This document shows positions 52,958 through 62,460 of a DNA stretch of 64,000 bases, piece by piece (within the stretch, counting starts at the first letter, position 1; every line of letters starts with the position of its first letter). The stretch is taken from contig JAHCMK010000002.1 in the NCBI GenBank assembly GCA_019192445.1, positions 434,001 to 498,000 on the forward strand. Reading direction: 5' to 3'. Origin of the DNA: Oceanococcus sp. HetDA_MAG_MS8 (lineage in GTDB: Bacteria > Pseudomonadota > Gammaproteobacteria > Nevskiales > Oceanococcaceae). The notes under the pieces are model-generated. The model was not told the origin of the DNA, did not search any database, and saw nothing but the letters and a program-made list of their open reading frames with translations. The position numbers were made by a program, and so were the translations under genes.

Positions 52958-55612
52958 ATGTCTGTTATGAGCCAAACACCTATCCAATTCGTCAATGTTG
53001 GTGAGCGGACCAATGTCACGGGCTCGGCGCGTTTTCGGCGGCTGATCAAGGATGGTGATTACGACACCGCTTTGGAGGTGGCCAAGCAGCAGGTGGAAGC
53101 CGGTGCTCAGGTGATTGACGTGAACATGGACGAGGGCATGCTTGATGCCAAGGCGGCCATGGTGCGCTTTTTGAACCTGGTGGCGGCGGAGCCGGATATA
53201 TCCCGCGTGCCCATCATGATTGACTCCTCCAAGTGGGAGGTGATCGAAGCCGGGCTGCAGTGCATCCAGGGCAAGGGCATCGTCAACTCCATTTCGCTCA
53301 AAGAAGGCGAAGAGCAGTTTTTAGAGCACGCCCGCAAAATCCGCCTGTATGGCGCCGCCGTGGTGGTGATGGCTTTTGACGAAGACGGCCAGGCCGATAC
53401 CTGCGCCCGCAAGGTGGAGATTTGCCAGCGTAGCTACAAGCTGCTTACCGAAAAAGCCGATTTCCCGGCGGAAGACATCATCTTTGACCCGAATATCTTC
53501 GCTATTGCCACCGGCATCGAAGAACACAACAACTACGCCGTGGACTTTATTGAGGCCACCAAGGAAATCCGCGCTACCTGCCCTGGCTGCCATATCTCCG
53601 GCGGCGTCTCCAATGTGAGCTTCTCCTTCCGGGGTAACGAGCCCGTCCGCCAGGCCATCCACTCGGTGTTTCTGTACCACGCGGTGCGTGCGGGTATGGA
53701 CATGGGCATCGTCAATGCCGGGCAGCTGGCTGTGTATGACGACCTGGATGCCGAGCTGCGGGAGCGTGTGGAGGATGTGGTGCTCAACCGCCGCGACGAC
53801 GCCACCGAACGCCTGCTGGAAACCGCCGAGCAATACCGCGGCCAGGCCGCTACCGAGAAAACGGTAGACAACATGGCCTGGCGGGAAAAGCCCGTTGCTG
53901 AGCGCATTACCCATGCGCTGGTCAAAGGTATTGATCAGTTCATCGTGGATGACACTGAAGAGATTCGCCTAGAGATCGCGGCCCGTGATGGCAAGCCCCT
54001 AGAGGTGATCGAAGGCCCCCTCATGGACGGCATGAACGTGGTGGGCGATCTGTTTGGCGCCGGCAAAATGTTCTTGCCACAGGTGGTGAAGTCGGCACGG
54101 GTGATGAAAAAGGCGGTGGGTCATCTCATCCCCTTCATTGAGGCCGAGAAATCGGGCGACGCCCAAAGCAACGGCAAGATTTTGATGGCCACCGTCAAAG
54201 GCGATGTACATGACATCGGCAAAAACATTGTGGGCGTGGTGCTCCAATGCAATAACTTCGAAGTGATCGACCTGGGCGTGATGGTGCCGGCCGACAAAAT
54301 CATCAGTGCCGCCCAAGAACACAATGTGGACATCATCGGTTTGTCTGGACTGATTACGCCCTCACTGGACGAAATGGTGTTCTTGGCCAGCGAAATGGAA
54401 CGCCTTGGCATGGACATCCCGCTGCTCATTGGTGGTGCCACTACCTCTAGAGCCCATACCGCGGTGAAGATTGACCCGGCTTACTCCGGCCCCGTGGTTT
54501 GGGTGAAAGATGCCTCCCGCTCGGTGCCTGTAGCCGCCAATCTGCTCTCGAAAACTGGTCGGGCCAAGCTCATGGACCAAACCCAGTTGGAATATGACGG
54601 CATTCGCGAGCGCCATGCGGCTAAGCGGGGACGCGAGAAGTTTGTGAGCTTGCTGCAGGCCCGCGCCAACGCCGATGCTTTGGACCATGCGCGTATTCCC
54701 CAGGCTCCGGCCACCTTAGAGCGCCAGATTCTCAAGCCTTATCCCATTGCCGAGCTGCGCCAGACCATCGACTGGACGCCATTTTTTATTACCTGGGAGA
54801 TGAAAGGCCGTTACCCCGACATTCTGAACAACCCCAACTATGGTCCGGAGGCGCGCAAGCTATTCGCCGATGCCCAAGCCATGCTGGATCAGATTGAGGC
54901 CGAAAACTGGCTGGAAGCGCGCGCCGTATGCCAAATGTTCCCGGCCCAGCGCCAGGGCACCGACGACATCCAGATTCAGACCGCAGACGGGCCGGTGGTG
55001 TTGCATAACCTGCGCCAGCAATCCGAGCACCGCCCCGGTGTACCGCACCATTGTCTGGCCGATTACATCGCCCCTTCCGATGGCACGCCAAAGGACCACA
55101 TGGGCGCCTTTGCGGTGGGCATTTTCGGCGCCGCCGAACGTTCCAGGGCCTACAAAGAGGCCGGAGACGATTACAACGCCATCATGATCGAAGCCTTGGC
55201 CGACCGTCTGGCTGAAGCCTTTGCCGAGCATCTGCACCAAAAGGTGCGCCAGGAAATTTGGGGTTATGTCCCTAATGAAGGCCTGGATAATGCCGAGCTG
55301 ATCGCCGAGAAGTACCAGGGAATTCGCCCCGCACCCGGCTACCCCGCCTGCCCTGAACACACGGAAAAAGACACCTTGTGGCAGGTGCTGGATGTAGAAG
55401 GCAGCATTGGTATGCAGCTCACCGATTCCTACGCCATGTGGCCTGCGGCAGCGGTGAGCGGCTGGTATTTCGCGCATCCACAGTCGCAATACTTCGTGCT
55501 GGGCCGCATTGATAAAGACCAAGTCGAAGACTATGCCCAGCGTAAAGGTTGGACTCTGGAAACCGCCGAGCGCTGGCTGGCTCCGTATCTGGGCTACGAC
55601 CCCGAAGACTAA
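52958..55612 (+). CDS. metH: Methionine synthase, folate/cobalamin/activation modules (split MetH, C-terminal part)
   Basis: 884 residues corresponding to E. coli MetH from about residue 355 on. Order: pterin-binding barrel ([28 protein letters not shown]-like [13 protein letters not shown]; about 8-290), cobalamin cap, Rossmann B12 domain with the DxHxxG motif in [14 protein letters not shown] (about 413-426) and [13 protein letters not shown], and the SAM activation domain (about 570-884; [15 protein letters not shown] near 790). The start is ATG 52958 or 52967; neither has a clear ribosome site. It must work with the separate homocysteine module. Confidence 0.95.
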   Translation: MSVMSQTPIQFVNVGERTNVTGSARFRRLIKDGDYDTALEVAKQQVEAGAQVIDVNMDEGMLDAKAAMVRFLNLVAAEPDISRVPIMIDSSKWEVIEAGLQCIQGKGIVNSISLKEGEEQFLEHARKIRLYGAAVVVMAFDEDGQADTCARKVEICQRSYKLLTEKADFPAEDIIFDPNIFAIATGIEEHNNYAVDFIEATKEIRATCPGCHISGGVSNVSFSFRGNEPVRQAIHSVFLYHAVRAGMDMGIVNAGQLAVYDDLDAELRERVEDVVLNRRDDATERLLETAEQYRGQAATEKTVDNMAWREKPVAERITHALVKGIDQFIVDDTEEIRLEIAARDGKPLEVIEGPLMDGMNVVGDLFGAGKMFLPQVVKSARVMKKAVGHLIPFIEAEKSGDAQSNGKILMATVKGDVHDIGKNIVGVVLQCNNFEVIDLGVMVPADKIISAAQEHNVDIIGLSGLITPSLDEMVFLASEMERLGMDIPLLIGGATTSRAHTAVKIDPAYSGPVVWVKDASRSVPVAANLLSKTGRAKLMDQTQLEYDGIRERHAAKRGREKFVSLLQARANADALDHARIPQAPATLERQILKPYPIAELRQTIDWTPFFITWEMKGRYPDILNNPNYGPEARKLFADAQAMLDQIEAENWLEARAVCQMFPAQRQGTDDIQIQTADGPVVLHNLRQQSEHRPGVPHHCLADYIAPSDGTPKDHMGAFAVGIFGAAERSRAYKEAGDDYNAIMIEALADRLAEAFAEHLHQKVRQEIWGYVPNEGLDNAELIAEKYQGIRPAPGYPACPEHTEKDTLWQVLDVEGSIGMQLTDSYAMWPAAAVSGWYFAHPQSQYFVLGRIDKDQVEDYAQRKGWTLETAERWLAPYLGYDPED

Positions 55613-55712
55613 CCCGGCTCTGCACCGTCGCCGTGTTGGTTAATGTGGCGGTAGATGCGGTGAGGCGGCGCAGTCGTAATACACTGGGCCGGGTTTCACG
55701 CACGCCAGCAGC

Positions 55713-55949
55713 ATGGATTTCGGGCCAATTGCCAACTACTTGCCCCATCGGGTGATCAAGCGTCGTATTCGTGCGGCCGCTGTGCGCCGGGTCCGCAAAG
55801 ACTTAGTTCTGGCCGGGCGCAAGGAAGAAGATCTGCCTAGCCAAGACTTGGAATACCTCTTGGCCGATGCGGAAAAAGATGTGATTGCCGAGCTCCAACG
55901 CACCGGCTTGCTGGGCGCGCTGGCCCTGCTTGGCATTAACCTTTTTTAA
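55713..55949 (+). CDS. Small conserved-looking protein of unknown function
   Basis: 78 residues, not recognised. Begins MDFGPIANYLPHRVIKRRIRAA; the middle is highly charged (VRKDLVLAGRKEEDLPSQDLE) and the C-terminus hydrophobic (RTGLLGALALLGINLF), as in small membrane-associated proteins. Codon use fits the neighbours. It is 100 bases after metH and 6 bases before the next gene, so the two probably form an operon. Confidence 0.6.
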   Translation: MDFGPIANYLPHRVIKRRIRAAAVRRVRKDLVLAGRKEEDLPSQDLEYLLADAEKDVIAELQRTGLLGALALLGINLF

Positions 55950-55955
55950 ACGGTT

Positions 55956-56390
55956 ATGTCTTGGTATCGCCTAGCACGGGCAACGGTGCTGCTACAGCTG
56001 GGGCGCAAGTACCGCCGTCGCCTGCTACGGATGATGTTTGCCCTGGGCTTGGCACTGACCACCAGTTGGGCCTACCCCGATGTAGCAGCCTTACTGGCCG
56101 CCCAAGCGCCGCAGTGGGCGGTAGCCGCTTTGGTGGTAAAGACGGCGGTGATCTTCGGCGGCTTCGTCGCGGTTTTCTGGGAGCTGAGCCAAATACTCGC
56201 AGGCCGTGACGGCCAACCGCTGGCAAAACCCAAGCCGGAGGAGTCTGACGCACCCGCTAAAAATGCTAGGCTGCACAGCGCTGCCACGCTTGGCAATAAG
56301 GGCGAGACTCAAGCCCCGCGCCCCTTAGATGCGCTGGCGAAGAAACCTAGGCTACGTTCGCGGCGAGAGAAGATTTTGCAGCGCGACTAA
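55956..56390 (+). CDS. Small membrane protein of unknown function
   Basis: 144 residues, not recognised. A basic N-terminus (KYRRRLLRMMF) is followed by two predicted transmembrane helices (about 26-48 and 54-75) and a Lys/Pro/Glu-rich cytoplasmic tail ending KKPRLRSRREKILQRD. It follows the 78-residue gene by 6 bases. Its last 44 bases overlap the 3' end of the convergent PqiA-like gene. Confidence 0.6.
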   Translation: MSWYRLARATVLLQLGRKYRRRLLRMMFALGLALTTSWAYPDVAALLAAQAPQWAVAALVVKTAVIFGGFVAVFWELSQILAGRDGQPLAKPKPEESDAPAKNARLHSAATLGNKGETQAPRPLDALAKKPRLRSRREKILQRD

Positions 56391-57696
56391 GGCGGCGCTC
56401 AAGCAAGGTCGATGACCACAACCCAGCCATGCAAAAGGCAAAGAACAGCAAGAACCCTGGCTGCAGTTCCGTCCCGTTGGTTGTAAGCACTTCGGCACCG
56501 CTCATCGGTTGATTCAACCGCCCCAGCTGACTGTCCATAAGGCCATCAAAACCTAGGTAGGCCATGATGATGGCCACCACCATCACATCCGCCATGGACC
56601 ATTTGGCGGACTTCAAGGCAAAGAAGCGCCGCACCGGGGCATGCGCTGGCGGCTGCGGCCCTAGCAAACTCAGCGCGGCGAGGAGTTTTGTGAGGGGGAA
56701 CAGAACGCTGAAGGTCATCACCGCCACGCCGACCAGCGCCGCACCCAGGTCACCGTCTTGCAGCATCAGCCACACAATATCCAGCACGCTTTTGCTCTGG
56801 AAGTACAAGACCTGGTCGCTGAAGACGATGCGCTCACCCAGCAGCTCCAGCTTGAGCTCACTAATTCGGGCTTCTACATTCAGCATCGGGCAGAGCACCC
56901 CCGCAGCCATCACTGCGGAAATCCCCAATAAGGTCAGCGCCCAGCCCAGGCGCCCCTGATCTAGGCCCTGCCAAATCCCCTGCCGGCTGGCCAGCGTCAT
57001 CTGCAACAGCATCACAAAAAGAGCGCCTAGCAGTACCGCCATCTGCCATTGGGCATGCTGCTGATGCTGCTTCACTTTGGCCAGCAGAACACCGCGGCAA
57101 TAGGCCCACTCTACGCAGTCGTGCTCCAGCTCAATGGCCTCGATGCGCGTACGGTCTACTGCAGTGAAGGTAGATTGCGAGACATCCTCCAGAGCGGTGC
57201 GCAAGAAGGCGCTGAGCTCAGCCCTGGCCTCAGGCTTATCCAGCTCAATTAAGATTTGCTCTGCGTAGTAGGGCGCTTTGTCGCGAATATCTTCAAAGTC
57301 GACCAACAAGTCTTGCAAGCCCTGGCGGAACTTGCCCTGGACGCGTTGCCACCAGTCCCCCTGGGCGTTGCGCTGCCGAATATAGCTATCAATTTCGCGC
57401 AATAGGGTGTCCAACACCCGGCTGAAACTGGCCTTAATGGCGGCGCGGTTTTCTGGCCCTAAATCCAAGGTTTGCACCTTGTGCTCGAGGATGCGGCTAA
57501 TTTCGTCCACCCAGACGCTGGCATCCAAAAGGCCGTATTGAATGTTCTCCAGTTCTGCCTTCTGCTCGCGCAGATGCTGAGCGGCGCGCAGACTGTGAAC
57601 GACCTCATAGGTGCTGAGCAGCACCACCAGGAGCAGCAAGGCCTGAACCACCACTGGCCATAGTGGCGGCTTCGACGCTACTGAAGCCTCAGGCAT
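56347..57696 (-). CDS. PqiA-domain membrane protein with large N-terminal extension
   Basis: 449 residues. An N-terminal transmembrane helix (about 14-32), a long helical periplasmic domain (about 35-210) rich in Glu, Asp and Arg, then four membrane spans (about 217-235, 245-270, 318-345, 368-385 and a last near 415-430). The region FPLTKLLAALSLLG, then AKWSMADVMVVAIIMAYLG is the PqiA-type signature. PqiA proteins belong to MCE lipid-transport systems, but no pqiB/MCE gene is adjacent. The extracytoplasmic helical domain is not part of standard PqiA. Confidence 0.7.
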   Translation of the reverse strand: MPEASVASKPPLWPVVVQALLLLVVLLSTYEVVHSLRAAQHLREQKAELENIQYGLLDASVWVDEISRILEHKVQTLDLGPENRAAIKASFSRVLDTLLREIDSYIRQRNAQGDWWQRVQGKFRQGLQDLLVDFEDIRDKAPYYAEQILIELDKPEARAELSAFLRTALEDVSQSTFTAVDRTRIEAIELEHDCVEWAYCRGVLLAKVKQHQQHAQWQMAVLLGALFVMLLQMTLASRQGIWQGLDQGRLGWALTLLGISAVMAAGVLCPMLNVEARISELKLELLGERIVFSDQVLYFQSKSVLDIVWLMLQDGDLGAALVGVAVMTFSVLFPLTKLLAALSLLGPQPPAHAPVRRFFALKSAKWSMADVMVVAIIMAYLGFDGLMDSQLGRLNQPMSGAEVLTTNGTELQPGFLLFFAFCMAGLWSSTLLERRLSRAAKSSLAANVA

Positions 57697-57784
57697 GCCG
57701 CACCATTAATGCCCACCACCACCGCCGCATGATGCAGCCATCGCGATTGAGGTCCGGGTGCTCCCGAGCGGGCAGCGGTGCGCT

Positions 57785-58585
57785 TTAAAATCGCGAGTCA
57801 TCAAAATCCGGTAGAGTTTTGGTGAGCGCGGCTTTAGCTGCTTCCTGTTGGTTTTTACTGCCTAGCAACTTCAGTTGCAGCTCTTGCTCTCGCGCCAATA
57901 CCGTGGAGGCATCTGGCTCATTCCAGTTGGCATCTAAGAGCTGTTTTCCTAAGCGCAGGGCTTCCGGGTTCTTCTGGCACAGGTCTGCCGCATAAGCACG
58001 TGCTGCCGCCAAAGGGTCGGTTTCAAGGCGGGTCACCAGACCTAGGGTCAGGGCCTCTTCGCCGCTGACAATGCGTCCGCTGTAAGTGAGGTCTTTGGCA
58101 ACATCTAAACGTACCAGCTCGCGCAGGGTCGCCGTTCCCGTCACATCCGGAATCAACCCCCATTTAATTTCCATGACTGATAAACGCGCATCAGGCGTAG
58201 CAAAACGCAGGTCGGCCGCGAGCGCGATTTGAATACCGCCGCCAAAGCAGGCTCCATGGATGGCACACAGCACCGGCACCGGCATCTGCTTCCACACCCA
58301 GGCGGCCTCCTGCACAAAATTGGCCTGCGCACCTTCAGCCCGAGAAAAGCCCTGCTTAAAGGCATCTGGCTGCTGCATCATCGCCGGATAATCTAGGCCC
58401 GAGCAAAAGCTGGGCCCATCGCCACATAGCACCACAGCGCGCAGGCTGCGGTCGGCCGCAAGCTCGCGCCCGGTATGTACCAAGGCCTCAAACAGGGGCC
58501 AATCCAGGGCATTGTGTTTGTCTGGCCGGTGCAAGTGCACTTCAGCCACAGCGCCATCACGCTGGACCACTAAAGGCTCGCTCAA
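57785..58585 (-). CDS. Enoyl-CoA hydratase/isomerase (crotonase) family protein
   Basis: Acyl-CoA enzyme of the crotonase superfamily. 266 residues from the TTG at 58585, chosen because GGAG lies 7 bases upstream; the frame is open to a TTG at 58624 without a ribosome site. N-terminal HRPDKHNALDWPLF; oxyanion-hole segments GPSFCSGLDY and HGACFGGGIQIALAADLRF; then MEIKWGLIPDVTGTATL. The exact reaction is not determined. Divergent from the KAS III gene across 95 bases. Confidence 0.88.
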   Translation of the reverse strand: MSEPLVVQRDGAVAEVHLHRPDKHNALDWPLFEALVHTGRELAADRSLRAVVLCGDGPSFCSGLDYPAMMQQPDAFKQGFSRAEGAQANFVQEAAWVWKQMPVPVLCAIHGACFGGGIQIALAADLRFATPDARLSVMEIKWGLIPDVTGTATLRELVRLDVAKDLTYSGRIVSGEEALTLGLVTRLETDPLAAARAYAADLCQKNPEALRLGKQLLDANWNEPDASTVLAREQELQLKLLGSKNQQEAAKAALTKTLPDFDDSRF

Positions 58586-58680
58586 AGGGCTATCTCCGCA
58601 AGGTCTTTGGTCGCAGTATGCCAAGGTTTTAGGGCCGGGCGATGTAACATGACACTCTGGGATAAATCTGGAATGTTGTA

Positions 58681-59685
58681 ATGAGTCTGCAAGCAGCCTG
58701 CATCAAGGGCTTAGGCACCTATGTGCCACCTAAGGTCGTCACCAACCACGACTTAGAAAAGTTCATGGAAACCAGCCATGACTGGATTGTGGAACGCTCC
58801 GGCATCGAACAACGGCATTGGGTTGAGGGCGGTGTGCAGGGCAATTACGACCTGGCGCTGGAAGCGGCACGGGCTGCACTCAACGATGCACAGATGCAAG
58901 CCAGCGACATTGACTGCATCATCTACGCCACACTTTCTCCTGATCACTATTTCCCTGGCAGCGGCGTGTTCCTGGGCCGTGAGCTCGGCATTATCGGCGT
59001 GCCCGCCTACGACATTCGCCAACAATGCTCTGGGTTTGTCTACGGACTAGAAATGGCCAACGCGCTGGTTGCCAGTGGGCAATATCAGAACATTCTGTTG
59101 GTAGGCTCAGAAACCCACTCGCCAGGCCTGGATAAAACCACCCGCGGCCGCACCATTTCCGTATTGTTTGGCGATGGTGCCGGCGCCGCCATCATTGGCC
59201 GCGCCACCGATGACCAACATAAAATTTTGGCCAGCGAAGTCCATGCCGATGGCTCTGGCGCGGAAGATTTGTGGATGCCTTATCCCACTTTCCGCAAGCC
59301 CGAAATCATGACCCATGAAGACCTGGACGCAGGTCGCCAGTACCCCACCATGGAAGGGCAAAAGGTGTTTAAAAACGCCGTCAAACGTATGCCCGAAGTG
59401 GTGCATTCCGTGCTCAGCAAGGCTGGCTACACCCTGGATGATCTGGACATGCTCATCCCCCACCAAGCCAACCTGCGCATTAACGAAATGGTGGCCAAGC
59501 TACTGCGTCTGCCCCCCGAAAAGGTGCATAACAACATCCAGAAATACGGCAACACCACTGCCGCCACCATCCCCATCTGCCTCAACGAAGCCCGCGAAAT
59601 GGGCAAGGTCAAGTCCGGCGACTTGGTCTGCTGCGTCGCCTTTGGCGCCGGCTTCACCTGGGGTGCGGTGCTGCTGAGACTGTAG
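58681..59685 (+). CDS. 3-oxoacyl-ACP synthase III family protein (FabH-like)
   Basis: Condensing enzyme of the KAS III family. 334 residues. The catalytic triad is visible: Cys in DIRQQCSGFVYGL, His in LIPHQANLRI and Asn in KYGNTTAATIP. The C-terminal AFGAGFTWGAVLL is typical of the family. Whether it primes fatty acid synthesis or makes a special acyl product is not clear, since no other fab genes are adjacent. Its last 200 residues share the strict FabH pattern. Confidence 0.88.
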   Translation: MSLQAACIKGLGTYVPPKVVTNHDLEKFMETSHDWIVERSGIEQRHWVEGGVQGNYDLALEAARAALNDAQMQASDIDCIIYATLSPDHYFPGSGVFLGRELGIIGVPAYDIRQQCSGFVYGLEMANALVASGQYQNILLVGSETHSPGLDKTTRGRTISVLFGDGAGAAIIGRATDDQHKILASEVHADGSGAEDLWMPYPTFRKPEIMTHEDLDAGRQYPTMEGQKVFKNAVKRMPEVVHSVLSKAGYTLDDLDMLIPHQANLRINEMVAKLLRLPPEKVHNNIQKYGNTTAATIPICLNEAREMGKVKSGDLVCCVAFGAGFTWGAVLLRL

Positions 59686-59813
59686 AGCAGTCCTGCGAGG
59701 CTGCTGTCCATGCAGGCCAGCACCAGAGCCATCTCGATCACGACCTTCCTCCAGGCGAGGCATGAGGCCTCGTCCACCTTACGCCGTGGCGAAGAATTCG
59801 CCTGAGAAAGCTG

Positions 59814-60746
59814 ATGAAACATTGGACCGTGGCAGACATACCCGATCAAAGCGGCAAAACAGCGATTGTCACTGGCGCCAACATCGGCTTGGGTTTCGAA
59901 ACTGCCAAAGCCCTCGCGGATAAGGGCGCCAAAGTCATTCTGGCCTGCCGCAACCAAGACAAAGCCCTAGCCGCAGCCAACCAAATCGCAGGGGCAACGG
60001 AGGTTCGTCAGCTCGATGTGTCCGACCTAGAGTCGGTGCGCCACTTTGCCGCTGAGCTTCAGCAGGACTACCCGCATATCGATCTGCTCATCAACAATGC
60101 CGGCGTGATGGCCTGCCCACAGGCTGAGTCAGCTCAAGGCTTCGAACTGCAGTGGGCCACGAACCATTTGGGCCACTTTCTGTTGACGGGCTTACTGTTG
60201 GATCAACTGGAAGCCGCTCCTGCAGCGCGGGTTGTGGCCTTGGCGAGCATCGCCCATCGCGACGGGCGCTTTCATTGGCAGGACTTGCAGCATCGCGACA
60301 ACTACAAAGCCATGCGGGTTTATTGTCAGAGCAAGCTTGCAAACTTGGTCTTCGCGTTAGAACTGGACCGACGGCTAAAAGCCAAAGGCAGTTCGGTGAT
60401 CTCGGTGGCGGCCCACCCAGGCGTCGCCAATACCAACCTGGGATATGCCGGCCCAGGTTTCGCCCAAAGCCTGCCCGGCAAAGCGTTGGTGTGGATGGTT
60501 GGACATTTGCTGCACAGTGCAGCCCAAGGCGCACTACCCAGCCTGATGGCCGCCACCATACCGGAAGTTCATGGCGGCGAGTATTTTGGTCCGCAAAACA
60601 ACGGACCACGCGGCGTCAAAGACAAGGAATGGAAGGGCCCTCCTGGCCCAGCCGTGATCAGCCAACATGCTCTCAATGCAGAGGACGGGCAGCGCTTGTG
60701 GCGTGAGTCCGAAGCCATGGCGGGCATCCAATACTTGAGTAATTAA
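59814..60746 (+). CDS. Short-chain dehydrogenase/reductase, retinol-dehydrogenase-like
   Basis: NAD(P)-dependent oxidoreductase of the classical SDR family. 310 residues: cofactor motif TGANIGLGFETAK, LDVSDLESV, NNAGVM, the catalytic Ser region VVALASIAHRDG, and YxxxK as YCQSK. The extended C-terminus (EYFGPQNNGPRGVKDK) is found in the RDH11/WWOX-like branch. Substrate unknown. 128 bases after the KAS III gene, same direction. Confidence 0.9.
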   Translation: MKHWTVADIPDQSGKTAIVTGANIGLGFETAKALADKGAKVILACRNQDKALAAANQIAGATEVRQLDVSDLESVRHFAAELQQDYPHIDLLINNAGVMACPQAESAQGFELQWATNHLGHFLLTGLLLDQLEAAPAARVVALASIAHRDGRFHWQDLQHRDNYKAMRVYCQSKLANLVFALELDRRLKAKGSSVISVAAHPGVANTNLGYAGPGFAQSLPGKALVWMVGHLLHSAAQGALPSLMAATIPEVHGGEYFGPQNNGPRGVKDKEWKGPPGPAVISQHALNAEDGQRLWRESEAMAGIQYLSN

Positions 60747-60777
60747 GCCACTTTCAAGCGCCCCCGAACCCTAGTCA

Positions 60778-60912
60778 ATGACCCTAAGACCTCTGCTTTT
60801 ACTTTCGGCTGCATTGGGCCTGGGCCTCATTGGCCTAGGCTACTAGATCGCACCGCAAGTGATGTATGGCCTCTACGGCATAGGCCTTGAGACGGTGAAC
60901 GAGGCCAACTAA
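60778..60912 (+). pseudogene. Truncated DUF4345-like membrane protein remnant with in-frame amber codon
   Basis: From the ATG at 60778 the frame reads MTLRPLLLLSAALGLGLIGL, GY, then TAG at 60844, and continues in the same frame IAPQVMYGLYGIGLETVNEAN to TAA at 60912. Together the halves look like the first 45 residues of a DUF4345-type protein (hydrophobic helix, IAP, LYGI...). The rest of the family, about 80 residues, is absent. Either a decayed gene or an unusual short peptide; decay is more likely. Confidence 0.5.
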
Positions 60913-60954
60913 ACGCGGCATGATGGCGACAGCAACGAAAATGGGCAGCCAACC

Positions 60955-60975
60955 CTCCGTTATTGATCAACGGAG
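60955..60975. other. Inverted repeat after the DUF4345 remnant
   Basis: CTCCGTT (60955-60961) and AACGGAG (60969-60975) form a perfect 7-bp inverted repeat with a 7-base loop and no T-run. Otherwise bases 60913-61071 show nothing recognisable. Confidence 0.35.
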
Positions 60976-61071
60976 TGTGGAACAGCTGAGCTGCCCAGCA
61001 TGGTCCGTTTGGGGCGCAGAGCCGACGTTTCTGAAACTAGGCGAGGTGTCAGGTCAGCAGACATTAGGCAA

Positions 61072-61114
61072 CATCCTTGCATATCAGGAACAGTGATCCA
61101 TAATTGCAAGGATG
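61072..61114 (+). promoter_or_regulatory. Stem that includes the start codon of the ATPase gene
   Basis: CATCCTTGCA (61072-61081) is the exact complement of TGCAAGGATG (61105-61114), which contains the AAGG ribosome site and the ATG of the downstream gene. In RNA this 10-bp stem with a 23-base loop would hide the start; as DNA it could equally be an operator. Confidence 0.5.
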
Positions 61115-62296
61115 ATTGAACGCAATCTACGACAACAAATTGACGTCGCGTTGAGCGAGTCACCAGCGGTAGCAATCTTGGGGCCTCGACAGGTGGGCAA
61201 GACCACTCTCGCTCGCCGCATTGCGGAGAGCCGAGATTCGATCTACTTGGATCTTGAATCCGAGCGCGACCTCGCCAAGCTTACTGATCCTGAATCATAC
61301 CTTCGTAATCACTCTGAAAAATTGGTGATCATTGATGAGATTCAGAGATCGCCAGGCTTGTTTCAGTGCCTTCGCGGTTTGATTGATGAATCAAGAGCAC
61401 GGGGCAGAAAGTCTGGCCTGTACTTACTGCTGGGTTCCGCCTCCATGGAGCTCCTGCGGCAGTCGGGAGAATCTCTCGCTGGCCGTATCAGATACCTTGA
61501 ACTACCAATCCTTCATGCCGGCGAGGTGCAACCTGAACAGCAAGATTTGCTGTGGGTCAGAGGTGGATTTCCGGACAGTTTGCTTGCTTCTTCCGACGGC
61601 GCAAGCCTGCGCTGGAGACAGGACTTTATACGTACATATCTGGAACGAGATATTCCGCAACTCGGGCCGCGCATTCCCGCCGAATCACTGCGACGCCTTT
61701 GGACTATGCTCGCACATCAGCAAGGAGGCCTTTTGAATGCGGCTTCTCTCGCACGGTCATTGGCTGTTGATGGCAAGACCGTGGCTTCCTACATCGACCT
61801 ACTTGTAGATCTTTTGCTCGTTCGCAGACTGGAGCCGTGGCATGCCAACGTGAAGAAAAGGCTCGTGAAATCGCCAAAAGTCTACGTAAGAGATTGTGGC
61901 CTCACCCACGCGCTGCTTGGCATACGGGACCAAGAGGCCTTATTGGGTCACCCCATAGCGGGCGATAGTTGGGAAGGGCATGTGATCGAATCTATCTTGG
62001 CAGCTTCACCATATGACACCAGAGCGTACTTTTATCGAACTGCTGCTGGCGCAGAACTGGATTTGATACTCCAGGTTCCGAATGAACAGGAGCCTTGGGC
62101 TGTGGAGATAAAAAGATCCAGCGCTCCAAGCCTCGGCAAAGGCTTTCACAACGCTCGCGAGGACGTAAAGCCAAGCCGTAGCATTGTGGTGTACGGAGGG
62201 TGCGAGACATATTCAATAGGCAATGGCATCGAAGCCATGTCGCTTAAAGCCCTGTGTAGCGAGTTGATGACCCTGACAGAATCTCAGTTGGTTTGA
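61112..62296 (+). CDS. AAA family ATPase with DUF4143 domain
   Basis: 394 residues. Walker A GPRQVGKTTLARR (24-36), Walker B KLVIIDEIQRSP, sensor-like LYLLLGSASMELL, then the DUF4143 part with YLERDIPQLG, DLLLVRRLEPWHANVKKRLVK broken after 20, and a PD-(D/E)XK-like end (YFYRTAAGAELDLIL; WAVEIKRS). Such proteins are common accessory genes of unknown role. It is more A+T rich than the SDR gene before it, suggesting acquisition. The start codon is locked in an inverted repeat. Confidence 0.9.
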   Translation: MIERNLRQQIDVALSESPAVAILGPRQVGKTTLARRIAESRDSIYLDLESERDLAKLTDPESYLRNHSEKLVIIDEIQRSPGLFQCLRGLIDESRARGRKSGLYLLLGSASMELLRQSGESLAGRIRYLELPILHAGEVQPEQQDLLWVRGGFPDSLLASSDGASLRWRQDFIRTYLERDIPQLGPRIPAESLRRLWTMLAHQQGGLLNAASLARSLAVDGKTVASYIDLLVDLLLVRRLEPWHANVKKRLVKSPKVYVRDCGLTHALLGIRDQEALLGHPIAGDSWEGHVIESILAASPYDTRAYFYRTAAGAELDLILQVPNEQEPWAVEIKRSSAPSLGKGFHNAREDVKPSRSIVVYGGCETYSIGNGIEAMSLKALCSELMTLTESQLV

Positions 62297-62460
62297 ACTT
62301 CCTCTTTATGAAGGCCCTGACTGACCGCTGCAGGCACTGTTTAGCCGGTGGCTAGAAACGCTCACTCTACGTTGCTATAACTGGTCAAATGCGGCGATGG
62401 GGTATCCAATTTCAATGCTGTCGCCAGCGTGATCGCCACGGCAGAAACAATGGCCATGGA
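62297..62460. other. Gap before the duplicated repeat, no supported gene
   Basis: Nothing firm. A minus-strand frame ending at 62375 carries the tail GDSIEIGYPIAAFDQL, which faintly recalls the end of a PIN-type protein, but the rest of the frame lies in the repeat and has no motif. Confidence 0.3.

Noticed and set aside
52266-52970. 234-codon plus frame across the GxxExxY cassette
   Set aside because: Reads through both iteron blocks and lies out of frame with the clear GxxExxY gene; composition is Arg/Ser-rich and without motifs.
51224-55612. metH split as a sequencing frameshift
   Set aside because: The halves are separated by 699 bases with an intact unrelated gene, and the break is at the natural linker, so a single-base error cannot explain it.
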